Origin: Stenotrophomonas ginsengisoli
GTDB taxonomy: Bacteria > Pseudomonadota > Gammaproteobacteria > Xanthomonadales > Xanthomonadaceae
NCBI RefSeq assembly: GCF_001431485.1
Contig: NZ_LDJM01000025.1
Location: 56,874-120,873, forward strand
Direction: 5' to 3'
Length of the DNA stretch: 64,000 bases
The notes under the pieces are model-generated. The model saw only the letters and a list, made by a program, of their open reading frames with translations. It did no database searches and was not told the DNA's origin. A program made the position numbers and the translations under genes. Shown here piece after piece: positions 55,019 through 63,679 of the stretch (position 1 is its first letter; the number at the start of each line of letters is the position of its first letter).

Positions 55019-56010
55019 CGGCCACGCTCCTTGAACACCAGGCGCACGAACAGCGGCGCGCCGACCAGGGCGGTAAGCACGCCCAGCTGCAATTGCCGCC
55101 CCGGCGGCATCAGCCGCACCAGCATGTCGGCCAGCAGCACCAGGCCGGCACCGGCCAGCGCGCAGGGCAGCAGCAGGCGGTCGGCACGATGGCCGACCCA
55201 GCCGCGCAACAGGTGCGGCACCATCAGGCCGACAAAGCCAATCCCGCCGGCCACCGCCACACTGCCGCCAACCAGCAGGCCACAACCCAGCACCAGCCAG
55301 CGGCTGCCACGGCCCACCGCAAAGCCCAGGCTGGCGGCCACGGTTTCACCCAAACTCAGCGCATGCAGCAGACGGCGCTGGGACAGCACCAGGGCGCCAC
55401 CAGCCAGCAAGGCCGGCAACAGCACCCACAGCTGGTCCAGGCCGCGGTCGGCGACCGAGCCCATCAGCCAGAACACCAGCTCCTGCAACGCATACGGATT
55501 GGGCGCCAGGGTCAGCACCGCGGCCAGCGCCGCACCGGCCACGGTGGACACCGCCAGCCCGGCCAGGATCACCCGCGACGGGTTGCCACTGCCGGCCAGC
55601 CACAGCACCACGAACAGGGCGGCCAGGGCACCGGCCAGACCGCCCACGGCCGAGGCATACGCCCCCAGCGCCGGGAACAGGCCGAAATAGAACACTGCCG
55701 CCGCGCCCAGGGCCGCGCCCTGGCTGGCACCGGTCAGGGACGGATCGGCCAGCGGGTTGCGCAGCAGGCCCTGCAGGGCGGCACCGGCCAGGCCCAGGCA
55801 GGCTCCGGCGGCCAGGGCCAGCAGGGTCCGCGGCAGGCGCACCTCGCCGATGACGATGGCCGCCAGCGTGGTCTGGCCCTGCAGCCATTGCCACAAGCCG
55901 TCCAGCACCGGCATGGCGGTACTGCCAATGGCCAGCGAGGCCAGGGCCAGCACCACCAGGGCTGCACCGAGCAGGGGCAGCGTGGCTGCCCGCCAGCATT
56001 TGATATTCAT
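55015..56010 (-). CDS. btuC: BtuC-like vitamin B12 ABC transporter permease
   Basis: BtuC is the FecCD-family permease of the importer. The 331-residue protein has about ten transmembrane helices and the conserved segments RLPRTLLALAAGACLGLAGA, LGAYASAVGG and GGIGFVGLMVPHLLR. The ATG at 56010 overlaps the btuF stop (ATGA); an upstream ATG at 56022 is possible. Coupled to btuF and btuD. Confidence 0.9.
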   Translation of the reverse strand: MNIKCWRAATLPLLGAALVVLALASLAIGSTAMPVLDGLWQWLQGQTTLAAIVIGEVRLPRTLLALAAGACLGLAGAALQGLLRNPLADPSLTGASQGAALGAAAVFYFGLFPALGAYASAVGGLAGALAALFVVLWLAGSGNPSRVILAGLAVSTVAGAALAAVLTLAPNPYALQELVFWLMGSVADRGLDQLWVLLPALLAGGALVLSQRRLLHALSLGETVAASLGFAVGRGSRWLVLGCGLLVGGSVAVAGGIGFVGLMVPHLLRGWVGHRADRLLLPCALAGAGLVLLADMLVRLMPPGRQLQLGVLTALVGAPLFVRLVFKERGR

Positions 56011-56807
56011 CGCCACCGCCATTGCCGCAATTGCTCCACCAGATCCCAGGTCCACGGGCCGGGACATTCCCAGCGCCAGTTGTCGGTATGCAGCCAGCGG
56101 GGTGGCGGCACCACCGCGCGCAGTGCGCGGTGCTCGGCAAAGGCATTGGCCTTGGCCGGGCTGACCGGTGCCGCCCACAGGATCGCATCGGGCGGATCGG
56201 CCACCACCGCCTCCATGTCCAGGCGCAGATACCCCTGCCCGGCCATGTAATTGCGCCAGCCGGCCCGTTCCAGTACCTCGTTTTCAAAGGTGCCGCGGCC
56301 GGTGGCGATGCCGTTGGCGCCCAGCACCAGCAGGCGCGGGGCCCGGGCGTCGGCCAGCGGTGCCGGCAGCGGTGCGCGCGCCCGGGCGGGCTCAGCACCG
56401 AGCAGGCCCAGCACTTGGCGCTCGAAACCGGCCACCGCATCCAGGCTGGTCGGCAGGTCGGTCACCTCCACCCGCACGCCCAGGGCCTGCAGGCGCTGGC
56501 GCAGGCGCACCGCGTTGTACGGACCAACCAGCACCAGGTCCGGCTTGAGCGCGATGACCTGCTCCAGCGAGCCGTCATGCTCGGGCCAGCGCTGGCGCGG
56601 CCCGTAGTGCGCGTCGAAACGCTGACCCATCGGCGACAGCGCCGCCACCTGTCCGGCGGGGGCATGCACGCTCAGGATCCAGTCGCTGCACAGGTCCAGC
56701 GACACCACCCGCTCGGGCACCGGCGCGGTTGCCGGCACGGCCACTGCCGGGCCGCTGCACAGCAGCAGCCCGGACAAGCACCAGCGCCATGACGCAGCCG
56801 CGGCCAT
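56007..56807 (-). CDS. btuF: BtuF-like periplasmic cobalamin-binding protein
   Basis: This is the substrate-binding protein of the B12 importer. The 266-residue precursor has a signal peptide (cleavage around AVA, residue 23) and a helical-backbone type III binding fold: RVVSLDLCSDWIL, EQVIALKPDLVLVGPY, and TGRGTFENEVLERAGW. It starts 5 bp after btuB and overlaps btuC. Confidence 0.88.
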   Translation of the reverse strand: MAAAASWRWCLSGLLLCSGPAVAVPATAPVPERVVSLDLCSDWILSVHAPAGQVAALSPMGQRFDAHYGPRQRWPEHDGSLEQVIALKPDLVLVGPYNAVRLRQRLQALGVRVEVTDLPTSLDAVAGFERQVLGLLGAEPARARAPLPAPLADARAPRLLVLGANGIATGRGTFENEVLERAGWRNYMAGQGYLRLDMEAVVADPPDAILWAAPVSPAKANAFAEHRALRAVVPPPRWLHTDNWRWECPGPWTWDLVEQLRQWRWR

Positions 56808-56812
56808 GGCGG

Positions 56813-58705
56813 TCAGCGCAGCGACCAGCGCAGGTTGACGAACGCGCTGCGGCCCACCGTGGCAAAGCCACCGGCGGTCTGGTACTCACGGTCCAGCACA
56901 TTGTCCAGGCGTGCCTGCAGCTGCAGGTCCGGGCGCAGGCGGTAGGCGGCAGTGAGGTTGATCAGGCCGTAACCGGGCAAGTTGCCGGTCTGGTTGCTGT
57001 AATCCCAACGCCGGCCCACGGCCAGCACTTCAGCGCCCAGCTGCAGGCGCTCGTGCTCCCAGTCCAGACGGGCGCTGCCCTTGTGGCGGGCGCGACGGCC
57101 CAGGGCAAAGCCGCTGTCCAGGTTGTACGCATCCAGCCAGTCATAGGACAGCGACGGGCTGAAGTTGCCGAAGTTGGCCCGCCATTGCGCGGTCACGCCC
57201 TCCAGCCGGGCCGCGCTGACATTGCGGTAGGTGCCGGCCCAGGTGACCGGGTCGGAGACCCACTCGATCAGGTTGTCGACGCGGTTCAGGTACCAGGTCA
57301 CGGCCAGGCTCTGCCGGGCACTGTTCCAGCGCAGGCCGAGCTCGCGGTTGCGGGCGGTTTCCGGAGCCAGGTCCGGGTTGCCGCTCAGCGACCAGGCCGG
57401 GTTGTCCACGTACAGCTGGTCCACGCCCGGGGCCTTGAAGGCACTGCCGTAACCGGCGTGCACCCGCCAGCCAGCGCCCAGGGCCCAGCCCAGGTTGATG
57501 GCGCCGGTGTTGTGGCGGCCGTACTGCTGGTGGTCATCGCTGCGGGCACTTAGCTGCCATTGCAGTGCGCCGTGCTTGCCGCCCCAGCCGGCCAGCAGCG
57601 AATGGTTTTGAAGTTCCGGCTCGTGCAGGTAGCCACTGGCCGGGCCGACGCGCTGCTGATCGGCCTCCACGCCCAGCACCGCGCTGCCCCAGTTGCCCAG
57701 CTGCAGGTCGTTCTGCCAGCTCAGCTCGCGGTTGCGGGTGGTGATCGCGCCCACCACCTCGGCCGGCGGATAACCCCAGGCATTGAAGGACCAGTCCTTC
57801 TGCCAGTCGCGCGCGCCGCCCAGCTGCACGGTGCTGGTCCAGCGCGGGTTGATCTGGTGGCGCGCGTGCAGCTGCCACTGCTCGTTCTGGAAGGCCTGGC
57901 GGTTGTTGTAATCGCCATCGGCGCTGAATTCGCCGCTGTCATATTCGGCCAGGCCACGCGAATGGCGCACGCTGGCGCCGTATTGCGTCTGCGCATCGGG
58001 ACGGAAGGTCAGCCCGGCCGAGAGGCTGTTGTTGCGGTAGCTGTCATCGTCGGCATCACGATTGCTGGCCTGCGGCTGGGCCGAGATGCCATCGGTGGAC
58101 TGGTGGCTGCCACCCAGGCGCCACTGCCAGCGTGCATCGCCACCGGACAGGTTGGCCCCGGCCTTGCGCGTGCCCTGCGAGCCGAAGCCGGCATGGGCAT
58201 CGGCGGCAAACCCGGCCTGGCCCTGGCGGGTGAACACCTGGATCACCCCGCCCAGCGCATCGGCGCCATACAGGGTGGCCGCCGGCCCGCGCAGGATCTC
58301 GATGCGCTCCACGTCGGCCAGATTCAGATAACGCAGCGGCGAACCGGACGGGTCCACAGAATTGATCGCAATGCCATCCACCAGCACCTTGAGCTGGTTG
58401 GAGTTGGTGCCGCGCACGAAGAAGCTGGTCGCCGCGCCCTGGCCGCCGTAGGAAGCGGTCTGGATGCCGGGTTGGCGGGCCAGCAGGTCGGTGATGGTGC
58501 CCTGGCCCAGCTGCTGGATCTGCTGCGCATCGATCACCGTGACATCGGCCATCAATTCAGACAATGCGGTGGCCTGGCGGGTGGCGGTGACCACCACCGG
58601 GTCCAGCTCGGCGGCCAGGCCAGCCCCGGCCAGTTCGGCGTGGGCAGCAGGAACAAGGCAAAACGGCAGCAGCGCTGCCAGAACGGTACGGCGTGGATGG
58701 CGCAT
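56813..58705 (-). CDS. btuB: BtuB, TonB-dependent vitamin B12 receptor
   Basis: BtuB imports cobalamin across the outer membrane. The 630-residue precursor has a signal peptide (cleavage near AHA, residue 23), a TonB-box-like segment (DPVVVTATR), a plug with TDLLARQPGIQTAS and VLVDGIAINSVDPSG, and a barrel ending in a C-terminal aromatic motif (AFVNLRWSLR). It is first in btuB-btuF-btuC-btuD-pduO-like and sits behind a cobalamin riboswitch, so B12 should repress the whole unit. Confidence 0.94.
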   Translation of the reverse strand: MRHPRRTVLAALLPFCLVPAAHAELAGAGLAAELDPVVVTATRQATALSELMADVTVIDAQQIQQLGQGTITDLLARQPGIQTASYGGQGAATSFFVRGTNSNQLKVLVDGIAINSVDPSGSPLRYLNLADVERIEILRGPAATLYGADALGGVIQVFTRQGQAGFAADAHAGFGSQGTRKAGANLSGGDARWQWRLGGSHQSTDGISAQPQASNRDADDDSYRNNSLSAGLTFRPDAQTQYGASVRHSRGLAEYDSGEFSADGDYNNRQAFQNEQWQLHARHQINPRWTSTVQLGGARDWQKDWSFNAWGYPPAEVVGAITTRNRELSWQNDLQLGNWGSAVLGVEADQQRVGPASGYLHEPELQNHSLLAGWGGKHGALQWQLSARSDDHQQYGRHNTGAINLGWALGAGWRVHAGYGSAFKAPGVDQLYVDNPAWSLSGNPDLAPETARNRELGLRWNSARQSLAVTWYLNRVDNLIEWVSDPVTWAGTYRNVSAARLEGVTAQWRANFGNFSPSLSYDWLDAYNLDSGFALGRRARHKGSARLDWEHERLQLGAEVLAVGRRWDYSNQTGNLPGYGLINLTAAYRLRPDLQLQARLDNVLDREYQTAGGFATVGRSAFVNLRWSLR

Positions 58706-58827
58706 GGGGTCTCTCCGCGGCCGGCCCGCGTCCCCGCGTTCCGGCATCAAGGTCAGTCAGACGCCCACGCGCAGCAACAGCCACCGGCTAACCGGCGCCA
58801 CCACCCCGTGGCACGTCTCGCGTCGCC

Positions 58828-58985
58828 AATGGCCGGTCTCCGGGCTTGCAGGTCTTGGCAGGCCGCCTTCCCGGGAATTCCCAGTGGCGTGATGGCCTGC
58901 CCGCACCTGCCTACCGTTGCGGGGGCAGCAGCGGCTTGACCCCCTTGTTGCAGGGGATACCGCTTTCCCGTTTCACCCGGCCCGG
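58828..58985 (-). promoter_or_regulatory. Cobalamin riboswitch upstream of btuB
   Basis: On the minus strand the leader contains the B12 box AAGCCCGGAGACCGGCC (58831-58847), the conserved core CTGCCCCCGCAACGGTA (58912-58928), and the upstream GGGAAAGCGGTAT stretch near 58957-58969, in the order and spacing of the class. About 125 bases separate it from the btuB ATG and would hold the expression platform; the ribosome site GGAGAG lies at its end. Confidence 0.93.
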
Positions 58986-59143
58986 AACATTCCAGGCCAG
59001 GCACCAGTGGCGCGGCGATTGTAGCCCATGGCACACAGCCGCACTGAACCGGCACCGCCACCCGGGCAAAGGCACCGCGCGGCATGCCCGGCCGGCGCGA
59101 CTACAATGGGCGGTTCCCCTCAAGCCAGTGCCGGATGCGCGCC

Positions 59144-60019
59144 ATGGACATCATCGTCAAAGAAGAACTCAAGGCCTATATCGACCCGCTCACCGCCGAG
59201 GAGCACCAGGCGCTGGAGCGCAGCCTGCTGGCCGAGGGCTGCCGCGACGCACTGGTGCTGTGGGGCAACATCCTGGTCGACGGCCACAACCGCTACGGCA
59301 TCTGCACCCAGCACGGCATTCCGTTCCAGACCATGCAGCATCCGCATCTGAAGTCGATGGACGATGTGCATCTGTGGATGATCGAGCAGCACCTGGGCCG
59401 GCGCAGTGTGTCCGACTTCCAGCGCGGCGTGCTGGCCCTGCGCAAGAAGGCCATTGTCGATGCGCGCCGGCGTGCCGAGCAGGAACGCCTGGCCCGCGAG
59501 AGCGCCGGTGAAGCGCCGCTGGCCGCCGACGATGCCGACCTGCCGCCGTGGGAGCCGGCACCCAAGCTGTCCAAAGCCGACCTGGCCCGCCAAGCGAAGC
59601 TGAGCACCACCCACCTCAACCAGATCGAGAAGATCCAGGACAACGCCACCGCCGAGGTCATCAGCGCCCTGCGCAATGGCGAGATCAACCTCAGCACCGC
59701 TGCCACCCTGGTCCAGCTCAGCGAGGATGAGCAGCGCCAGGCCGCGGCCGGCGGCAAGGCCGAGCTGAAGCAGGCAGCCAAGCGTGTACGCGAGGCCAAG
59801 CGCAAGCCGCGCGCTGACCAAAACGAACACGGCAGCGAGGCCCCGTTGTCCGGCGAGGATGCCGACCACGTTGCCAGCCCCGCCGAGCTGCAGGCCGAGG
59901 TCAGCCTGCTGCGCCGCCAGGTGATCACCCTGAGCGCGGAAAACCAGGCCCTGCGCATGGAGCTGGACGCCCTGCGCGCCCGCCTGCCGGTGGCCGAACC
60001 GGCCAACAGCGACTACTGA
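59144..60019 (+). CDS. Chromosomal ParB/sulfiredoxin-like domain protein
   Basis: The 291-residue protein combines an N-terminal ParB-like domain (GNILVDGHNRYGIC, RRSVSDFQRGVLALR), an acidic linker, a helix-turn-helix-like segment (LSKADLARQAKLSTTHLNQI, about residues 145-165) and a C-terminal coiled coil (about 248-285, heptad Leu). Related xanthomonad proteins are annotated as plasmid replication/partition-related, but no parA or parS is visible here. A DNA-binding regulatory role is plausible. ATG 59135 would add three residues. It is divergent from the btu riboswitch. Confidence 0.8.
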   Translation: MDIIVKEELKAYIDPLTAEEHQALERSLLAEGCRDALVLWGNILVDGHNRYGICTQHGIPFQTMQHPHLKSMDDVHLWMIEQHLGRRSVSDFQRGVLALRKKAIVDARRRAEQERLARESAGEAPLAADDADLPPWEPAPKLSKADLARQAKLSTTHLNQIEKIQDNATAEVISALRNGEINLSTAATLVQLSEDEQRQAAAGGKAELKQAAKRVREAKRKPRADQNEHGSEAPLSGEDADHVASPAELQAEVSLLRRQVITLSAENQALRMELDALRARLPVAEPANSDY

Positions 60020-60084
60020 GCCACCTTGCCAGCGTTGCCGCCCTGCCCCTAGGCTGGCGGCAACGCAAGCGCAGGAAAGTGACC

Positions 60085-60729
60085 ATGGCCGCAGGCAGTG
60101 CCGAACTGGAACGATTCATCGAACAGGCCTTGATTGCCGGCCATGGCAGGCCGCAGATCCAGCAGACCCTGCTCGACGCCGGCTGGTCGCAGGCACAGAT
60201 CGACGGCGCCATGGCGCAATGGGCGGCCGTGGATTTCCCCCTGCCGGTACCGCGCCCACGCGCCTCGCTGTCCGCCCGCGAGGCCTTCGAATACCTGGTG
60301 CTGTTCACCACCCTTTACCTGAGCATCTGGCACCTGGGCCATCTGCTGTTCGCCCTGATCAACCATGCCCTGCCCGACCCGGTGCGCATGGCCTACAGCG
60401 GAGTGCTCAACAGCTCCAGCGTACGTTTTTCGGTTTCCAGCCTGATCATCAGCTGGCCGTTGTTTGTGTGGCTGTCCGGGCGCATTGCCCGCGGCGTGGC
60501 CCGGCAACCGCTCAAGCGCCTGTCCCCGGTGCGCCGCTGGCTGACCTACCTGACCCTGTTCATTGCCGCATCCGTACTGATCGGCGACCTGATCAGCCTG
60601 GTCAACACCCTGCTCGGCGGTGAACTGACCCTGCGCTTTGCGCTGAAGACCGGCGTGATCGCGGTGCTGGCCGGCAGTGTGTTCGGCTGGTACCTGAATG
60701 ACCTGCGCCAGGAGGAGGACCCGGCATGA
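60085..60729 (+). CDS. DUF5671-like membrane protein
   Basis: This 214-residue protein has an N-terminal UBA-like helical segment (ELERFIEQALIAGHGRPQIQ, DAGWSQAQIDGAM, about 5-50) and four transmembrane helices (about 75-205) resembling DUF5671. The N-terminal sequence looks like a small interaction domain fused to the membrane part. An AGGAA ribosome site lies 8 bases before ATG 60085. It overlaps the next gene by 4 bp. Function unknown. Confidence 0.78.
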   Translation: MAAGSAELERFIEQALIAGHGRPQIQQTLLDAGWSQAQIDGAMAQWAAVDFPLPVPRPRASLSAREAFEYLVLFTTLYLSIWHLGHLLFALINHALPDPVRMAYSGVLNSSSVRFSVSSLIISWPLFVWLSGRIARGVARQPLKRLSPVRRWLTYLTLFIAASVLIGDLISLVNTLLGGELTLRFALKTGVIAVLAGSVFGWYLNDLRQEEDPA

Positions 60730-61229
60730 AGACCCAATCCCTCGGACGCGTCCTGCTCATCGCCGCCAGCGTGTTGATCGTGGCCACCATCGCCTGCGTG
60801 ATCGCCCTCACCCCCAGCCCGGCCGAGCATCGTCTGGTCCAGCGTGATGCAGCCGTGCTCAGCGACCTGGAGCAGCTGGGCAATGCGGTGGAACTGTGGC
60901 AACGCGAACACGGCCAGCTGCCGCCGGACCTGGTACCGGTGGTTGCCCAGCCCGGCGTGGCCCTGCAACTGGCCCCCGCCGATGGTGGCCCGGCCTATGT
61001 GTACCGCCCCATCGATGCCCGCCGCTACCAGCTGTGCGCGCACTTCCTCACCGATACCGCCGACAAGCGTTTCGGCCACCCCTATCCGGCCGACCGTGCC
61101 CACCCGGCCGGCCAACACTGCTTCACCCATCAGGCACCGGCCATCGCCGCAGCCACCGTCAGCGAGGCAGCCGACGTGGCCGGCGATGCGGCTGCCAGCG
61201 ACACCGACGCCACAGCCGTCGCGCAGTGA
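60726..61229 (+). CDS. Membrane-anchored protein of unknown function
   Basis: This 167-residue protein has a single N-terminal transmembrane helix (about 8-28), a periplasmic region with RDAAVLSDLEQLGNAVELWQ and PAYVYRPIDARRYQLCAHF (the latter like pilin-like or DUF proteins of small inner-membrane complexes), two cysteines, and a low-complexity acidic tail. It is coupled to the DUF5671-like gene and ends 2 bp before the DUF445 gene, so the three form an operon. I do not recognise a function. Confidence 0.75.
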   Translation: MKTQSLGRVLLIAASVLIVATIACVIALTPSPAEHRLVQRDAAVLSDLEQLGNAVELWQREHGQLPPDLVPVVAQPGVALQLAPADGGPAYVYRPIDARRYQLCAHFLTDTADKRFGHPYPADRAHPAGQHCFTHQAPAIAAATVSEAADVAGDAAASDTDATAVAQ

Positions 61230-61231
61230 CC

Positions 61232-62515
61232 ATGGCCGGCCCCATCGACCCGCGCCGCGCCCAGCTGCAGCGCCTGCGCCTGATCGCCGTGGCCATGCTG
61301 CTGGCGATGGCCGCCGGCTTCGTGCTCAGCCATGTGATGGGCGGTGACGGCATCTGGGCCTGGGTCGGCGCCTTCTGCGAGGCGGCCACCGTGGGCGCGC
61401 TGGCCGACTGGTTTGCCGTGGTCGCGCTGTTCCGCCACCCGCTGGGCCTGCCGATTCCCCACACGGCAATCCTGCCGCGCAACAAGGACCGCCTGGCCGA
61501 CAGCCTGGGCCTGTTCGTGCGCGACCACTTCCTGCAACCGGAGCTGATCGCCGCCCGCCTGCAACGGCTGGATGCCGCGCGCTGGGTTGGCCACTGGCTG
61601 GGCGCCCCGGCCCAGCGCCGGCAACTGGCCGCGCTGGCCCGTGGCTGGGCCCTGCAATTGCTGGACGTGCTGGACGAGGGCGCGGTACGCCGGGCAATCA
61701 ACCGCTTCGTGGCCGAGCAGCTCAAGCGCTGGGATGCCGCCTCCACTCTGGCCGATGTGCTGGGTCTGCTCACCGCCGACAACCGCCACCAGCAGGTGTT
61801 CGATGCCGGGCTGGAACGGCTGGGCCGCTGGCTGGACGAGCCCGGCGTGCGCGAGCGTGCCAGCGCCCTGATCACCCGCTACATCCGCAAGCAATGGCCA
61901 CGGGTGGCCAGCACGGTGGATTTCATCAAGCCGATCGAGGAGATCGGCGACAGCCTCACTGCCCGCCTCGGCGAAGCGGCATTGGAGGAACTGCAGGCCA
62001 TCCTCACCGACCCGGCCCACCCGCTGCGCCAGGACTACGAGCAATGGCTGGCCGGCTATGTGCAGCGCCTGCGCAACGACCCGACACTGGCCGCGCGGCT
62101 GGAGGACTACAAGACCCAGCTGGCCGCGCACCCAGCCGTGACCGAGTACGTCAACGGCCTGTGGCAGCGCATTGCCGCTGCCCTGCGCCGTGACCTGTCG
62201 GCCAGCGACTCGGCCGTGGCCGCCCACATCGAGCGCGCACTGGCCGGCCTGGCCACCGCCCTGCAACGCGATGGCGCCCTGCGCGATGCGCTCAACACCC
62301 ATATCCAGCGCGCCGCCAGCCGCATGGCCGGGCGCCTGCGCGAAGTGGCCCGCACCCACGTGGCCAGCACCCTCAAGGCTTGGGACGATGACAAGCTGGT
62401 GGACCAGCTGGAACTGAGTGTGGGCCGCGACCTGCAGTTCATCCGCTACAACGGCACCCTGGTCGGCGGCCTGATCGGCCTGTGCCTGCATGCACTGAAA
62501 AACCTGCTCGCCTGA
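61232..62515 (+). CDS. DUF445 membrane protein
   Basis: The 427-residue product belongs to DUF445 (YjiN-like): an N-terminal membrane helix (about 17-37), GAFCEAATVGALADWFAVVALFRHPLG-type motif near residues 47-73, a long helical periplasmic or cytosolic region (about 85-400), and a C-terminal helix (RYNGTLVGGLIGLCLH) that re-enters the membrane. Function unknown. It begins 2 bp after the previous gene, so translation is coupled. Confidence 0.88.
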   Translation: MAGPIDPRRAQLQRLRLIAVAMLLAMAAGFVLSHVMGGDGIWAWVGAFCEAATVGALADWFAVVALFRHPLGLPIPHTAILPRNKDRLADSLGLFVRDHFLQPELIAARLQRLDAARWVGHWLGAPAQRRQLAALARGWALQLLDVLDEGAVRRAINRFVAEQLKRWDAASTLADVLGLLTADNRHQQVFDAGLERLGRWLDEPGVRERASALITRYIRKQWPRVASTVDFIKPIEEIGDSLTARLGEAALEELQAILTDPAHPLRQDYEQWLAGYVQRLRNDPTLAARLEDYKTQLAAHPAVTEYVNGLWQRIAAALRRDLSASDSAVAAHIERALAGLATALQRDGALRDALNTHIQRAASRMAGRLREVARTHVASTLKAWDDDKLVDQLELSVGRDLQFIRYNGTLVGGLIGLCLHALKNLLA

Positions 62516-63116
62516 GCGGCAGTGCAGTCGCACCCCAAAGCCAAAGCACCGATGTACGCGCCCCTCCCCGCGAGCCGGGCATTCAATGCACAGCTGCCAC
62601 GCCCTTGTTCAGACAAGGGATGGCGGAAACGCCATCACCGCACGCCCGACTGAATCGGTTGCGACAGACGCGCCCTGCACGCAGTGAAAAATGCGGCATC
62701 CATCGGCAAGTGCATAAAGATGCCCGCCGGGCATTTGCCGCATCTGTGAGCCAGCTCGCATTATCAGGCAGACATGGCCACAGACAGTGGAACCAGGCTC
62801 CCACAATTCGTACAGTCACAAGCACACAAAGCAAAGGAATTGCTGATGAAACACATCGCGGCCTGCAGCCCTTACCGTTCCCACTTTGGCGCACTCTGGA
62901 TCTCGTCAAGCTATTGCACCTTCACCATCGTGTGAGCAAGTGTCACCTCCTGAGCACCATTCATGTACCGATATCCAAATTGCTCATTAAAAACCCCCTC
63001 CATGATGGTAAAGCCAATCACCTAAACGGAATGGATTCAAAATTCCACCAACAACTCAACACCCCCAGCCATAACAACTAGCACGCAACACAGGCAACAC
63101 CACTCAAGGAACGGCC
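62516..63116. other. Gene-poor region with hairpins, AT-richer toward the right
   Basis: No convincing gene is visible across these 601 bases. At 62602-62636 two perfect hairpins abut: CCCTTGT/ACAAGGG (loop TCAG) and GATGGCG/CGCCATC (loop GAAA). A third (ATGCCC/GGGCAT) lies near 62719. From about 62850 the composition shifts to AT-richer DNA like the following gene. A 28-codon frame starting at ATG 62846 behind an AAGGAA site (MKHIAACSPY) is possible but unsupported. Confidence 0.5.
62602..62636. repeat. Pair of adjacent perfect hairpins
   Basis: Two stem-loops of 7 bp each sit back to back: a TCAG-loop stem (62602-62619) and a GAAA-loop stem (62619-62636). The arrangement resembles REP-type elements, but the GTAG end typical of Stenotrophomonas SMAG repeats is missing. 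Copy number elsewhere in the genome cannot be seen. Confidence 0.4.
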
Positions 63117-63632
63117 ATGAAAATTAACTTCAAACCATGCGGAAACTCCGCATTCGACGAACTCACCAGCATAAGAATCTCACCACCCAGAGCCCTGCCA
63201 GAATTCAGGCATGACGGAAGGGCGGGCATTGAGTTCCAGTACACACTATCCATAAATGAAGAAATCATCGATGGATTCGGAATAAGCGGATTCCGGGAGA
63301 TAACCAAAGAAAATGGGGAGCGCATAGAGACCTACACACTCGAAATATCACACGAATCAACGATAAATAGAATTTTACAACTCAAGCAAAGAATCGGAAA
63401 TACTGATAGTGAATTCGAATTCATTGCAGGAATCGCAAAAGGAATGGTCTCTGTCTTCACAGAAAGCGAGAGCAATATATTCGCGCAGCGCCATATAGCC
63501 ATCACAAACCACAAAGCACTTGATCGAAAAAATATTGAAATCCCGGCACAAAACAGCGCAATAACTGATGATTCAATCATATTAGCGGAGTCATATACCC
63601 CTCCCCACCCTGTGCCGGACCTAACGCCATGA
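63117..63632 (+). CDS. Unknown protein in AT-richer accessory segment
   Basis: The 171-residue product (MKINFKPCGNSAFDEL start; AAGGAA ribosome site 6 bases upstream) has no signal peptide or membrane helix and a high content of Ile, Glu and Asn. I recognise no domain. Codon use is far AT-richer at third positions than in neighbouring genes, indicating recent acquisition. Its stop overlaps the start of a second, broken reading frame (ATGA), so the two were probably a coupled pair. An immunity or accessory role is conceivable, but nothing shows it. Confidence 0.7.
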   Translation: MKINFKPCGNSAFDELTSIRISPPRALPEFRHDGRAGIEFQYTLSINEEIIDGFGISGFREITKENGERIETYTLEISHESTINRILQLKQRIGNTDSEFEFIAGIAKGMVSVFTESESNIFAQRHIAITNHKALDRKNIEIPAQNSAITDDSIILAESYTPPHPVPDLTP

Positions 63633-63679
63633 GCAGATTTGTATTCGACGACTTTGCTCGCACAACTCTGGGAGCGTAA
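63629..63679 (+). pseudogene. Start of a second coupled gene cut by an IS element
   Basis: An ATG overlapping the previous stop (ATGA) opens a frame reading MSRFVFDDFARTTLGA before a stop. The last codons and the stop fall in what looks like the end of an IS3-family element beginning about 63668, so the native protein is probably interrupted and its remainder lies beyond the element, outside the window. Confidence 0.55.

Noticed and set aside
62602..62636. SMAG-type REP element of Stenotrophomonas
   Set aside because: The GTAG tetranucleotide that defines these repeats is not present, so it is listed only as a hairpin pair.
62482..63081. Open frame of 199 codons on the plus strand across the gap after DUF445
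   Set aside because: No ribosome site at its start, composition and residue usage unlike a real protein, and it begins inside the DUF445 gene.
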